In this document: positions 32,960 to 45,151 of the stretch, piece after piece
How the letters are laid out: every line of letters begins with the position of its first letter
Position numbering within the stretch: position 1 is the stretch's first letter
NCBI GenBank assembly: GCA_029582165.1
Contig: CM055890.1
Span: 3,638,044 to 3,702,043, forward strand
Direction: 5' to 3'
DNA: 64,000 bases
Origin: Portulaca oleracea
Lineage: Eukaryota; Streptophyta; Magnoliopsida; Caryophyllales; Portulacaceae
Made by a program: the position numbers and the translations under genes
The notes under the pieces: generated by a model
Seen by the model: only the letters and a program-made list of their open reading frames with translations
Database searches by the model: none
Told to the model about the DNA's origin: nothing

Positions 32960-34336
32960 ATGCAGACTCGTTCTCAACGTGGCCGACCGCAATCTACTCC
33001 ACCGAATTTGAACCCGGAGAATATTATTCGCTAGGCGAAGGCTAGTTCGTGATGAGAGCGACGACTAAGAGAGCAAGGGAGAATTGAAATTCCAATGGCC
33101 GATGGACAACCCGGTCCACCTCGTACCCTAGCTTCAAATTCATTGCCATCCTCGGGTACGGGAGGCGAACCCATTGTATAGAATTACCTACATATGCGTC
33201 ATTCAAATTTAAACCATATCTACTTCATATATTTGAGAAAACTCCATACCATGGAGGTGAACATGAGAACCCCATCAACCATATCAACATATTTGAGGAA
33301 CGTATTGAGTTTAATTGTGCACATGAATGGTGTCTCCGCCGAATACATGAAGTTGAAGTTCTTCCGTCTCACCTTGAAGGGGAAGGCATTATTATGGCTC
33401 AACAATTGTCCACCAGGTACCTATACTTCGTGGGATGCCCTCAGTCATGATTTTCTTCAAAGGTTCTTTCCTACCGATGAGACATGCAGATTGAGGCAAG
33501 CTATTATGAGTTTCAAACAAGAGCCAAGTAAAACCTTATTTGAAGCATGGAGAAGGTTCAAAGGCCTCTAACGGAGATGCCCTCACCACAATTTAGAAGA
33601 TTGGCTTCTTCTACATCATTTCTACTCTAGATTGTGTGGTTGTTTGCGAGAATCTATTGATCATGCTTCCGGTGGTATGTTTTTCAAGAAAACAATGGAA
33701 GAGGCAAATGTTTTTCTACATAAGTTATCTCAAAACTGTCCACATTGGGGAGGAGGCTGTGGTTCTAGAGAAGGAGGCACTTCTTTGGAGAGCAACCCAA
33801 CAATCAAATTTCTCATGAATGCCGTGTTGGAGATGCAACAAAAGAAAGCCCTTGAGGAGACCACAAGACAAGTCAAAGCCGCTCAAGAGATACCATTGCT
33901 TATTCCTACCCCGGATGCTAGAGTTGTTGTTTGTGATTATTGTGGAGGACTGCATCCTTTACAACAATGTAGAGAATGCCAATCCGAGCAAGTGCAAGCT
34001 GTTTATCCTAACAACAATCTTTCTTACTCCACACAACAACCAGTTCACCTTCGTGGGAACTATGCGTATAACCAACAACCCTCACAAAATCAAATCCCAC
34101 CCCCCGGATTTCAAAACCAAAAACGTCGCCCATACCAACAAAACACCCATCATGGTCAATCAACCCAAACCTTAAAAACACCTCAAGAGTTGTCTATTGA
34201 GAAATGGCTACAAAAGATTTCCTTGACCCAATATAGAGACCAAGCTCGCATTAAGAATCTTGATTTGCAATTAGGTCAAATGGCCCAACAAGCCAAACCT
34301 ATCCAATCTTTTCCTAGCTTTAAGAAGCATTTGTAA
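32960..34336 (+). pseudogene. E2 gag
   Basis: One reading frame from ATG 32960 (MQTRSQRGRPQSTPPN), broken by a handful of stops, to the TAA after 34333. The gag core shows MNGVSAEYMKLKFFRLTLKG, ALLWLNNCPPGTYTSWD, DFLQRFFPTDETCRLRQ and LFEAWRRFKGL, then HFYSRLCGCLRESIDHASGG. A zinc-knuckle-like VCDYCGGLHPLQQCRE follows, then a Gln/Pro/Asn-rich tail. Using one frame for the whole length makes it less decayed than E1 gag. Confidence 0.85.
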
Positions 34337-34344
34337 GAACTTCT

Positions 34345-35072
34345 CACAAGTAAGCGGTGAATCCAAGAGAAGTCTACTATTCACTTAACGGACGATTGTA
34401 GTGCTACTATTAGGAACAAAACCCCGGAGAAACTTGCGGATCTCGAGAGTTTTTCCATTCCACGTACTATCGGAGATATGAGGATTGGTCATGCCTTATG
34501 TGACTTGGGGGCTAGTGGAAGTGTAATGCCCTATTCCATTTGCCGAAAGTTGAATCTTGATGATTTGACTCCCACACCAATCAAACTTCAACTCGTCGAT
34601 CGTTCCGTGCGTAGACCATTGGATATATTGGAGGATATTCGATTCGGTTCAAGTGGGCAAATTCTTGATACAATGTGATTTTGTTATTATAGAAATGGAT
34701 GAGGATGCCAACATTCCTATTATTTTAGGACGCCCATTTCTTGCCACGGTCGGAGCTATGATATATGTGAAGAACGGTCGCATGTAACTACATGTCAGTG
34801 ATGAAAGCATTGTTTTTAACCTTGAGGGGTCTTTGAAGAATCCTTCATTTGAGGATTCGTGCTATGCCATCGATATCATGGAGGTGCTAGTCAACGAATA
34901 TATAGAAGAATCTCATATTCTTGAGCCTACATGTGAGGATCCTTTGGGGGAAAGTCTTCTTGAATCCTTTCAATTTAAGCCCGAAGGTACTGATATCACA
35001 TTTCTTACCAACCTTCTCGATTCTACACCTACACATTAGGAGATTTCGGTTGATGAGCCTTATTTTGAGTGC
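34345..35072 (+). pseudogene. E2 aspartic protease and linker (frameshifted)
   Basis: The active-site segment HALCDLGASGSVMPYSICRKL is intact near 34490-34550, followed by [19 protein letters not shown] frameshift near 34670 precedes [27 protein letters not shown], the C-terminal protease block. An acidic linker (IDIMEVLVNEYIEES, PLGESLLESFQ) leads to RT. Confidence 0.8.
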
Positions 35073-36314
35073 ATGGAAATTCAAGAAGTCCTATGCAAAG
35101 GTACGTCTCTTCCTCAAGCTAAACCCTCTTCCCCTCAATTAGAACTTAAATCCTTACCCCCTTCTTTACAATATGCTTTCTTAGATGAGGATATGTCTTA
35201 CCCTATGATTGTGAATGCTAAATTGCAAGAATCTAAATTCTCTAAGTTGTTAGATCTTTTAAGGAAGCATAGGGGTGCATTGGGGTATAAGATTGAGGAC
35301 TTAAATGGTATCTCACCATCTATTTGCATGCATTCTATTGATTTGTTAGATGATGCAAAACCTACTAAGCAACCACAATGTAGATTAAACCCTAATATGC
35401 AAGAAGTGGTAAAGAAAGAAGTGGTTAAGCTTTCGGCCACTGGGATCATCTTCCTCATCGTAAATAGAGAATGGGTAAGCCTGATCCAATGTGTCTCGAA
35501 GAAAGGTGGGATGACAGTTGTAGAGAATGAAAAGCATGAACTTGTTAGTACTCAAATCATCACGGGATGGCGAATGTGCATAGATTACTGTCAGTTAAAC
35601 AAAGTTACTAAGAAAGATCACTTTCCCCTTCCCTTTATTGACCAGATGTTGGAGAGATTAGCGGGTCATTCTTTCTTTTGCTTCTTAGATAGTTATTCAG
35701 GATTTTGCCAAATCCCTATTCATCCCGCACACCAAGCAAAGACTACTTTTACTTGTACATATGACACTTTTGCATATAGGAGAATGCCTTTCGGTTTGTG
35801 TAATGCGCCCGGTACATTTCAAAGATGCATGATGGCAATATTTAGTGATTATATTGAGCATTGCATGGAAGTTTTCATGGATGACTTTTCTGTTCATGGT
35901 CATACATTTGATGATTGTTTGACTAATTTGGAGAAAATTCTCATTCGTTGTGAAGAAGTTGATTTAGTCTTGAATTGGGAGAAATGCCATTTTATGGTAG
36001 AAGAAGGAATTGTTTTAGGACATTTGATTTCATCTAGGGGCATCGAGGTTGACAAGGCTAAGGTTGTAGTGATCGAGCGCCTACCACCCCCGATTTCCGT
36101 TAAAGGGGTGCGTAGCTTCCTTGGACATGTCGGCTTTTACCACCGGTTCGTCAAGGATTTTTCTAAAACAGATCCTCCTTTAACCGACCTCTTATACAAA
36201 GATGCCCCATTCTTGTTTACTGATGAGTGCCTAAATCGAGTCTTTCTACAGGTTGAAATAAGCGCTAGTATCCGCACCGCTAGTCCAACCTCCGGATTGG
36301 ACACTACCATTTGA
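35073..36314 (+). pseudogene. E2 reverse transcriptase
   Basis: A long open frame of 413 codons. Linker LELKSLPPSLQYAFLDED; RT core WVSLIQCVSKKGG, GWRMCIDYCQLNKVTKKDH, FLDSYSGFCQIPI, MPFGLCNAPGTFQRCM; catalytic EVFMDDFSVHG near 35866-35898; thumb FMVEEGIVLGHLISS, GVRSFLGHVGFYHRFVKDFS. A frameshift near 36240 corrupts the end, and the true continuation (..[11 protein letters not shown]) is in another frame leading to RNase H. It is the longest open pol frame in the window. Confidence 0.88.
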
Positions 36315-36318
36315 GATC

Positions 36319-36666
36319 ATGGCCGATGCAAGTGATTTTGCTATTGGAGCTTGTTTAGCTCAAACAAAGGATAGGAAGCCATGGGTAATCTATTATGCGA
36401 GTCGCACGCTTGATAGTGCTCAAAAGAATTACACAACAACGGAGAAGGAGTTCTCGGCCATCATTTTTTCCCTAAATAAATTTCGGCAATATCTCATGTT
36501 CTCCCGAGTCATCATTTATACGGATCAAGCGGCGATGAAGTTTTTGATGGGGAAGAAGGAGACAATGTCGAGACTAATTTGTTGGGTTCTTCTTATGCAA
36601 GAGTTTGACTTGGAGATCCGAGACAAAGCCGGAACCAAGAATGTGGTGGCCGATCACTTGTCATGA
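36319..36666 (+). pseudogene. E2 RNase H domain
   Basis: [14 protein letters not shown] (first Asp), [25 protein letters not shown] (Glu), [13 protein letters not shown] (Asp kept) and [15 protein letters not shown] (final Asp) are all in one frame. It ends in TGA at the position usually followed by Arg. Confidence 0.85.
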
Positions 36667-36678
36667 GTTCTTGTTGAT

Positions 36679-38031
36679 TTGGAGGAGTCCCAACCCATCG
36701 AAGATTCTTTCCTAAATGATCTTTTGTCCATTAAACACACTCACCCTTGGTATGCAGACATTATCAATTATTTGGCAAGTGAGGTAGTTCCTCAAAACCT
36801 CACTGCACACCAAAAGAAGAAATTCTTTCATGTTGTGAAGCATTTCTATTGGGATGATCCATTCTTGTTTCGTATGTGCAATGATGGGATGTATAGACAA
36901 TGTCTAGCTGAAAGTGAAGTGAAGTCCGTGTTGTCCCATTGTCATGAACTTCCTTGTGGAGGCCACGGAGGCTTCAAAAAGACAGCCACTAGAGTACTAC
37001 AAGCAGGTTATTGGTGGTCGACCCTATCTCGGGATGCTCATTTACATGTTCAAGCATGTGATAAGTGCCAAAGGTCCAGGAACATCTCTCGCCGGAATGA
37101 GGGACCGCTAAATTACATTCTTGAAGTGGAAGTTTTCGATGTTTGGGGATTGGACTTCATGGGTCCATTTCTATCTTCACGGGGTTAACATTATATTCTA
37201 GTAGCAGTTGACTATGTGTTAAAGTGGATTAAAGCAATTCCTTGTGTTAGATGCGATGGAAAATTCGTATCTAAGTTCTTGAAGAAGGTCATTTTTCTCA
37301 GATTTGGAGTTCCAAGAGTCATTATTAGTGATAATGGCTCTCATTTCATTGAGTGAAGGGTTGAGTCTTTGCTATCAAAGTATGACATCAACTATAAGAG
37401 AGGACTTCCTTATCATCCTCATACTCAAGGCCAAGTTGAGATTTCAAATCACGCTATCAAAGAAGTTTTGGAGAAGATCGTCAATTCTTCTATGAAAGAT
37501 TGGATAGACAAGCTCAATGATGTTTTGTGGGCTTATCGCATCGCTTACATGACACCCATAGGGACTACCCCATATCGCCTAGTTTATGGGAAATCATGCC
37601 ATTTTCCCGTAGAGCTTGAACACAAAACGATGTGGGCCATCAAGAAGATGAATTATGATCTTAAAGTAGCGGGTTTGAATCATCTATTTCAAATGGAAGA
37701 GCTTGAGGGATTGAGGCGACAATCTAACGAGAACAATAGGATCTATAAAGAGCGCACATAGGCTTGGCATGACAAAAGATTGAATCATAGGGAGTTTGGG
37801 GTTGGTGATCGGGTTCTTATTTTCAACTCAAGACTCAAACTCTTCTTCCGGAAGTTGAAGTCAAGATGGTCGGGACCTTTTGAGATTGTAAAAATCCTTT
37901 CGGTCGAGGTTGTGGAACTCAAGAATGATGAAGGGAATTGTTTCAAGGTTAATGCTTCGAAAATCAAGCCTCATGTCATGGGAGAAGAGTATGCGGGGAC
38001 TGTGGTAGTTTGCCTCGCTGATTTTTTATGA
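36679..38031 (+). pseudogene. E2 integrase
   Basis: Zinc finger: SHCHELPCGGHGGFKKTATR..ACDKCQRS (two His, two Cys kept). Core: WGLDFMGPFLSSRG, a stop, then AVDYVLKWIKAIP, VIISDNGSHFIE, a stop, then HPHTQGQVEISNHAIKEVL; the DDE residues are readable. C-terminus: AYRIAYMTPIGTTPYRLVYGK, KSRWSGPFEIVKI, ending at TGA 38031. At least three stops break it. Confidence 0.86.
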
Positions 38032-39118
38032 TCGAATGAAGCAATGGGTCGAGCTAGAGACCTAAAACAAGCAACAGAGGAGGTACATGATACTTCCTTT
38101 TCTTTAGTCTTTCTTTTCGTTTTTATTATTCCTATTTTCTTTACTTTATGTTCTCGTTGTTTCTCTATTTTTCTTGATGTATTAGTTCTAGGAAGAAAAA
38201 GAATGAGAAAGGAAAGAAAAGAAACAAAAAATTCAGAAATTTGAAAAGAACAAAAAAAAAATTTGAGAGTAAAAGTGAGAGTGAGAGCTGAAATCTTTGT
38301 AAGAGAGTGATTGATTGAAGTCTTTGAGTGTTAGGATGTATTTTAGAGTGTTTGAGAGTGTAAGGAAAAGATAGCCAAATTATGAAAGGAAGTAGAAGTC
38401 TTAAGACTTAGTTTTATTTTGGAAAAAGTGGGAAATTCAAGATTGGGACAGAACAAGGTAGCAGGCGCAACAAGCCTGGTCGCACCCGCTACGCCTGCCT
38501 GGATGAATCTTAAGTTGCTAGAAATCAATTCCGTCACGCCTGTCACAACCGAGGTAGCGCCCGCAACGCTTCATCCAGATTTCTGCCAGAAGGACTTCGC
38601 AGCCGTCACCTTGCTACTTCGCGGCCGCAACCGTCTCAGCCTAATTTTTCTCATTTTTCCTCCAGACGCAGTTCGCCCCCGTGATCTTCATGCTTCGCGG
38701 CCACGACCCCTCGTACGGCGAAAAATAATCGGGACTTTTAAACCCCTTTCTCTCTTATTCTAATATCTTTCTTCTTCATTTTTCCTCTCAAACGGCTCTT
38801 TCTCTCTCTAAAACCCTAACATCCGCGACCCCTAAGCTCTAAATCTCTCCCAAATCTCCCTTCTCCTCTCTTCAAGTCGCCAAAATCATGCCCTAGCCAC
38901 GTAATTTCAGCCATTCTCGCCTCTTTTGGGTTCTCCAAGTGCTAAATTTCGTGGGTTCTTCTTCCTTGGGGGTCGACTATGGTAGAGCAATGCTTCTTAA
39001 TCTTCATTCCATGTATTTCTTGCATCCTTGTGTGTCAATTTCGTTTTCTTGCGGATTTTGGGTGTTGCTTGCGAGTTCTCTTTTTCAGATCTAGGGTTCT
39101 TTGTTCTTGTTTGTTGAA
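38032..39118 (+). other. E2 pol-to-ORF3 spacer
   Basis: Noncoding: T-rich, then A-rich (38180-38280), a GC-rich palindrome region (38455-38715), then a CT-rich leader with AAACCCTAAC (38810) and short stretches up to ORF3. It has the same order of parts as the E1 spacer. Confidence 0.65.
38455..38715 (+). promoter_or_regulatory. Palindrome-type GC-rich array inside E2
   Basis: Degenerate copies of the E2 LTR words: GGTAGCAGGCGCAAC, GGTCGCACCCGCTACGCC, GAGGTAGCGCCCGCAACGC, CTTCGCGGCCGCAACCG and TTCGCCCCCGTGATC. They match the LTR motifs GGTCGCGCCCGCGACC and GGTAGCGCCCGCTACC in core and length but are more eroded. TTTTAAA near 38728 could be a weak TATA-like site. Confidence 0.45.
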
Positions 39119-40575
39119 ATGAGGCGGTCAAAGAGGACTCGTGCTAGAAAGTCTTCTCCCTCACCCCGTCTTGAACTGTCATCCCCGGGGAAGAGCAAGG
39201 CTCATCCGGCTACCCTTATTAGACGCTGCACACGCACCAAAGTCACCTTCCGTGGTGGGCCACACAAACCCGGATTTGATAACTTTCAAGAACGGAAAAG
39301 CTGTGCTCTAGACATCTATGACGCTGAAACTGTCGATGCCCTATTTTGTCAATCAAGCTTTACCCTTTTCATCCAAACACTATACTGGGAGTCGTTTCTC
39401 AACATCAATGAGCCAATCGTAGACCAGCCAATTTTGGAATTTCTAAGCTCATTGCAAACTTTCACCGATGGGTATCCAGAGACTACGTTCAACTATAGGG
39501 TGGCTAATAAGGAGATAGTTTTGTCAAGATCTTGAGTTGCCGGAAGATGGCTTATACTATGAGAAGTGCGAAGACTTTGATGAGCAAGAAGCATGGAAGG
39601 TTCTAACATGCTGAAGAAGGGCATATGTTGACTCCGAAGAGGGACCTAAGAAGTATCATTGCCCCAAGAATTCTAAAGCGCGGCATTTTTGTAATCTCGC
39701 TATTCGGCTACTTCACCTAGTGGTTGCTAATTCGGCGTTTGGACGAGACGAGTAACGAACCAATGTTCGCAAGGACGATCTCTTTGTAATCTTCAACACC
39801 GTGAAAGGGCGTCGGGTCAATACCGGCTCATGCATCTTACATTGCCTTAGAGAGATGAGCATGATAGACATAAACAAGGGAAGACATATAGGGATGGGAC
39901 ATATAATATGTCATTTCCTCCGGAAATATAATATGTCATTTCCTCCGAAACAAGGCTTCAGTTCCTATCTTCACAAATGGAAGCCGCGGTATGTCCCCAA
40001 CCCTATTGACAAGAGTTAGTTGACGAAGATGGACATCATTGCCAAGCGTCGATCGCATACCGTTTACTATCATGGATACGGCGACAAAAGGACATTGATT
40101 TGTTTGAATCCAAATCTTGGAGAAGAGTGGCTGGATGTCACTAATCCTGACAATTGGTCATGCGGGCCATTTCAAGGATGGTCGCGAAAGATCGGTCGCG
40201 CGCCCATGCAAGTTTCAGATTTGTTGGAAGAGTTTGAAGAGAGTGAACATGCAGAGGTTCTTGCAAGTCAAGCACAGCATGCCAACAGGGGTCGAGCTAT
40301 ATCCACAATCGAGAATATGAGTGCTAACGTGTGAGAGTAGCGCAAACTTCTTCATTCTCAACTTTAGTTGCTAAAAAACCCAACAGAAATAAATTTTGAG
40401 TTTGCGTCAACATCTGCAACGCCATGAAGAATATTTCAGGTAACAGAACCAGTACATGCGGGATTGGGGATTCCACCATTACTCCGTTGCGTGCCATGTT
40501 CCAACAGCGGATCACTACGAAAATCCATACTACCCAGCATTCTTTCCATACCAACCCCATCCTCCTCCGGGATAA
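39119..40575 (+). pseudogene. E2 ORF3, ATHILA-ORF1-type protein in env position (broken)
   Basis: ATG 39119 gives a basic Arg/Lys/Ser/Pro N-terminus (MRRSKRTRARKSSPSPRLE). Then ERKSCALDIYDAETVDALF, INEPIVDQPILEFLSSLQT, TFNYRVANKEIVLS and, after frameshifts, NSKARHFCNLAIRLLH, GRRVNTGSCILHCLREMS, IGMGHIICHFLRK and HKWKPRYVPNPID. The tail reads a YENPYYPAFFPYQPHPPPG pattern before TAA at 40573. Each block has a counterpart in the same order in E1 ORF3. The function is unknown; the location is that of the env-like gene of Athila elements. Confidence 0.72.
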
Positions 40576-42733
40576 CCCGATCGCTAAATTGTTTGTAAGC
40601 GTCCCCGCCCCCACTCAATCTTTTTAATTGTATATACATGTTTTCTGCATGTAGTATAAGTGTGGCGGGGAGGGGGTGCTTCATCGGGGACTAGGTGGGG
40701 AGGGAAAACAGTTGTGGGTCTAGTGTGTGCTGTCTGATTTTGGTTTGAGTGATGGTTGGCTCCAAGTTTGTTCAATTTGCCCTCCTTTTGGTGTGTTCCT
40801 CGCATTTGTGTCAAGGTATTTCTTTGGGTTCCTTGGATGGGTTGGCGTGGTTTGCGTTTGATTTAATCGGATGTAGGACCGGGTATGTGGCGAGTATCTC
40901 ACCCTTAATTCTCGCCTCAAAAGAGTGAGATTCGAGGTTAAGGTATATCATTGACAATGTATATATTGTTCATATTTTAAGGTTCATAGTTTTAGCTAGT
41001 TGTTTTTCCATTTTAAATCTTGCATGAGTTATTGTGAAGTTTAAGTCATTTTTCTACCTTGATATCTTGCTCTTGTTGATTGACGACTTTGGATCATGGA
41101 TTGAGAGAATGTATTAGAAGAGCTTGAGGTAATATCTTTCTACCCTTCTCTTTTCTTGATTTATATTATGATCCATTGCATGCTTAATTTTTCATTTTTG
41201 GTGGCCTGCCCCTGCTATGAATGTGTTGGGCATATATTGTTGATGGAGCCGTGTGGACTCAGGTCGCCACTGCTTGCTTGCTAGTGGTTTTGTACATATT
41301 TATTTGATCTAGCTTTGCTACCCCTTTTCTTGTGACACCCTTCCCACAATGTGGACATTGTTGCGTTTTAAAGTGGGGGGGGGGGGACATTTCAAGCTCA
41401 TGGGTAGATAACCTAGATTTTCTTTTATTTTGTTTTTCCTAGTTTTTTATAAAATTTGAAAAATTTTCGTGTGAAAAAGGAGAAAAAAGGGAGAAAAAAA
41501 CCCTTAAAGTTTTCGTTTTTGCTCTTGGTTTTGCTTCGTTTGTTGGATTGTGTTTTCTGTTGGAAGACTTTCTTAATCTTCTCGAAAGAAACCGGTCTGA
41601 GCACATTCGACCCTAGTTTGAGCGTTGTCATGACTTACTTATCTAGATTTTCTTTCATTAAGTGCTTAACGAGACCCTTGTTTACTTCATGTTCTAGTTG
41701 AAATTGTGAGGCTTTAGTTGACCACATTCGAGCTTGTTGAAAAAGTGAGCTAATAATAAACTTTAATTAAACCCTTTTGTCGGCAACACAGGGCCGACGT
41801 GAGTGGGCGGCCCTCTCGCTCCTTAAGCACTTTGTTTGCGTATGGAGTAGCCTGAGTTGGGAGGGTGACCCCTTTTCGGAAGGGCTGTGTCAATTCCCGA
41901 AAAAGTCGGCTTACCCTGTTGGTTCACCAACATGGTTTGATGTGGGTGGTTCCGGCGCCCTCCTCCCTTAAGTACCTTGTTTACGTATGGAGCGTAACCA
42001 CGCTGGTAGGGTAAACCCCCTTATCGGGCCGCTTTAATCTCGAAACATTCCGATCAACCCATAATTTCTTAATTTGAATGTGTTGTTTGAAAAAGCAAAG
42101 AAAAAGAAGAAAAGCTAAGCAAAGAGAAAAACAAAGAGAAAAGCCAAGTTGTTAATAATTGTAGAGTCCTACCTTGCGTTTCCTGCGGCCCTCACCAAGC
42201 CAAGGGCGACATAAACAAGGGAAGACATTACCTTATTTAATTCTTCTCACTTCGATATGGGCTTGGATGTGAGTCTTCTTTAGATCGATCAGAATCATCT
42301 AGAACACACTAGCACTTTTGCACATAGGGTCTTGCTTTGCATGAGGTGTTTGGGAATCGAAAACCTTAAAGATTGGCGATGGCTTGAGTTAGGTGACCTC
42401 GATGTGCTCATAACGGTTCCTTTTGGATAATTAGTATCGTGTTTTTTATTGCGATTGCATGATTCCTTGAAGCGAGGTGTTCTTCCTTTTCTTTTTCTTT
42501 TCTTTGTTTTGTTTTTCACTTTCCCTCTCTCCTTTTTCCTTGGCTTTTGTGCGTAGAGTCGTTATAAACCCTCACGAGACCCACCTCGTCCGCCCGGGCC
42601 ACCGGGGGGTTTAAAGGGTTTGGTGCGTACGCTAAATGCACTCGTTTCCTCCCACGACAGAAGAGTTTGTGTTAGTTAAGGTAGTTTTTATTTTGTTTTG
42701 CTTAGGATGAGCTAAAGTTTAAGTGTGCGAAGG
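40576..42733 (+). other. E2 3' noncoding region with shared block and purine tracts
   Basis: About 2.1 kb. It contains a GGCGAG..CTCGCC stem near 40894-40917 shared with E1, a G run preceded by AAAGT (41371-41386), the block at 41780-42060 with two variants of TCC.TTAAG.AC.TTGTTT.CGTATGGAG shared with element C, an A/G-rich stretch (42080-42160), and the purine edge AGCTAAAGTTTAAG before the LTR. Confidence 0.6.
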
Positions 42734-45151
42734 TGTTTAGGGCCATTTTTTTTCCTAAATAATGCTTTTATACTTAGTCTTTTGACTCGATTCCAAGTTA
42801 CTTTTGTACTTTTTACTATGTTTTTAGTCTTTTTGTAGGCTTTGGCGTTTTCAAGAGAAATCGAAGCATGGGAGCTGTTTTGATGCCATTTTGGAAGTCC
42901 CGGAGGATTTCCCGGCCCAAGCCGAGTCAAAGACTGAGTAGAAGACATAGCCGGGTTTAAAGACCTCCCAAGGAACATTTTCACCAAGCGTAACACCAAA
43001 TACACTCACTGTAGTGGGCGTTACAAGGCCTAATAGTCAGCCCAGAACCATAGCACCCGTTACACTCCTTGTACTGGGCGCTACGGCTAAGAAGAACTCA
43101 CCCAGAGGAGGGTCGTACCCGCGACCTTGGTGATGGTCGCGAAGGCCGTTGATAATTCTTTAAAGGAAAGGTTCTAGCAGAGGGTCGCGCCCGCGACCCA
43201 GGAAGTAGCGCCAGCCACCTTAAGAAGAAACCAAATCACCTATGACTTTTCGCTATGGTCGCACCCGCCACCAGGTTGGTCGTGCCCGCGACCACTTGGA
43301 TTTCACGTGTCTTCTTTGGCTGAAGTGTTAAGTTTTGATTAACTCCCCATGCTTTGTATAAATACTCTTATGAATGTTTTATTTTTTGGGGCTTGATAAT
43401 TAGAGATAGAAAACACTATTAGAGAGAGATTAGAGAGAATTCCATTGTAATTAGAGAGCACTTAGTGCTTGATTAGTGAATGTTCTTTGGATTTTCTTAT
43501 TGGATTAAAGTTCTATTTGAAGATTGGAGTTCTATTTTTCATTGAATCTTCTTTGTGTTTGATCATCCATCGATTGCCATCAATTGACTGAGCATTTCTC
43601 ATCCCTTAATCTCTTTATAATTAGTGCTAATTGTTAGTGTTGATTTCTATTTGTGTTTGATTGTCTTTTGGATTGATTGCGTTTGATTATACTATTTTAT
43701 TGCTAGTTTGATCATGATTGCTTTGGTTATTGATGTTGTTAGCATGTTGATTAGTATGCTTAGTGGCTAAAACCCCATGGGTTAGGGGGTTGATTAAGGA
43801 TGTGAATGTGTGATTAGGGGTAGATTAATCAATTAGGGAGTGTTTAAGGAGAAAACCACTTTTCCACTCCAATCCTTCCTTCAAGTAGGATGTATTTGGG
43901 ATCGAGAGCTCCCGAATGCATCTATTGCTTGTCAATGGAAGGTTGGAGAGAGAATAGTTAACACTCACTCACGGAAGTGAGACAGAGGCTAACTATGAGA
44001 TTTTATTCGATTAACCCTCAGAATCCATGATGGATTGTGAGGTAGTTAATCGGGATTACCCTTGAAAAAGGGAATCCCATGGCCTTCCTTCAATAGAATC
44101 TCCATTTGGAATTCCTTCGTTTCCACTCCCTCATTGCTAAAATCTACCCTGTTATCTCCATTTAAACCCCGAAAATCCCCCGAAACCCATTACCTCTTCT
44201 TAACCGAACCTTAGTTGTTTTGTGCTCTGTTTTTGGTTGATGTCACCTAAAAATATTTTCCTTAGTATTGGCGGAAATTGTTACAAACTAGAGATGTACT
44301 TCGGCCCCTTTTCCAGAAAATGCAAGCTAGTATTGGCGGAAATTGTTACAAACTAGAGATGTACTTCGACCCCTTTTCCAGAAATTGATTATGGAGGGCA
44401 AGTCATACTCGATTAAGCTGGGTTATGATTTCATAAAAGATCATAATGAAAAGGTTGTTTGGCATATGTTGGTGTGGAGTAAATCTCGCATACCTAAATG
44501 AGCTTTTATGACTTGGGTGGCTATACATGGTAGGCTTGTAACCCTAGAAAGATTGCAGAAATTTGGGGTTCAACTGGCTAACCGTTGTTTTCTTTGCCAC
44601 AATTAGATGGAGTCGAATTCTCATATTCTATTTGAATGTGAGTTTTCAAAGCAGGTTTGTGAGGAGGTTTGGCAATCTTTCTTTAGCAATTGTCCTAATT
44701 GGAAAAAATGGTCTTGTCGTGAATGGGCTACTTCTGGCTTTGGAGACAAGAAAAGGAGTCTGGTTCTATCTGCTATTATCTGCCACATTTGGGGTGAGAG
44801 GAATAGAAGATTGCACCAAGACATTTCTAGGTCTCCTTCTACAGGTATTCTTTTCATTAAGTCTGATGTAAATTTGAAGCTTTACTAGAGCTTGTGTTTG
44901 ATCTGATTTTGTCTTGGAATTCTATGTTTTTCCTTCTTTGATTTGACCCTGGGCCGGCTTAATTGTGAGGACCCTCAGGTATGCCCGAGTATCTTGTACT
45001 TGATGTTGTTAATGGAAAATCTCACTGATTTCTCCAAAAAATATTGTTTCCTTAGTAACCTTAGATCGATCTTGATCTAGTAACTCAAGTATTAGGCCCT
45101 TAGCTCCTCGTGGAAGAACGACAAAAACTGGGTTATACAAACTACGTTATA
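42734..45151 (+). repeat. E2 3' LTR, interrupted by a LINE fragment
   Basis: Starts TGTTTAGGGCC after the purine edge and ends ..ACTACGTTATA, matching the 5' LTR end with one change. U3 palindromes include GGTCGTACCCGCGACC (43111-43126) and GGGTCGCGCCCGCGACCC (43182-43199); TATAAATA is at 43357-43364. It lacks the MULE, giving an empty site at about 43384-43395. Net length without the LINE is about 1.65 kb. Confidence 0.85.
44267..45035 (+). mobile_element. 5'-truncated LINE (L1-type) fragment
   Basis: It encodes the C-terminal zinc-binding region that follows RT in plant L1 elements (zf-RVT type): KVVWHMLVWSKSRIPK, AFMTWVAIHGRLVTLERLQ, CFLCHN, HILFECEFSKQVCEEVW and HIWGERNRRLHQ, with stops. 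The 3' end reads TTGATGTTGTTAATGGAAAATC..CTCCAAAA. It is flanked by imperfect copies of AAAAATATT(G)TTTCCTTAGTA (44249-44267; 45036-45056), the target duplication. The first 65 bp or so (44267-44330) are repeated at 44332-44390. Confidence 0.85.

Larger units (their letters stand above)
29950..45151 (+). mobile_element. E2: Athila-like Ty3/gypsy retrotransposon
   Basis: 5' LTR (truncated, about 29950-32823, holding a MULE), tRNA-Asp-type primer site, gag, protease, RT, RNase H, integrase, a palindrome-bearing spacer, ORF3, a 2.1-kb 3' noncoding region, a polypurine edge GAGCTAAAGTTTAAG (42710-42724), and a 3' LTR (42734-45151, holding a LINE). It is inserted in the RT gene of E5, whose frame starts right after 45151. 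It is the same lineage as E1 but clearly a different family. Confidence 0.87.

Noticed and set aside
41371..41386. G run after AAAGT as the E2 polypurine tract
   Set aside because: The 3' LTR starts 1.35 kb further on, after GAGCTAAAGTTTAAG; the G run could be a second purine tract but does not abut an LTR.
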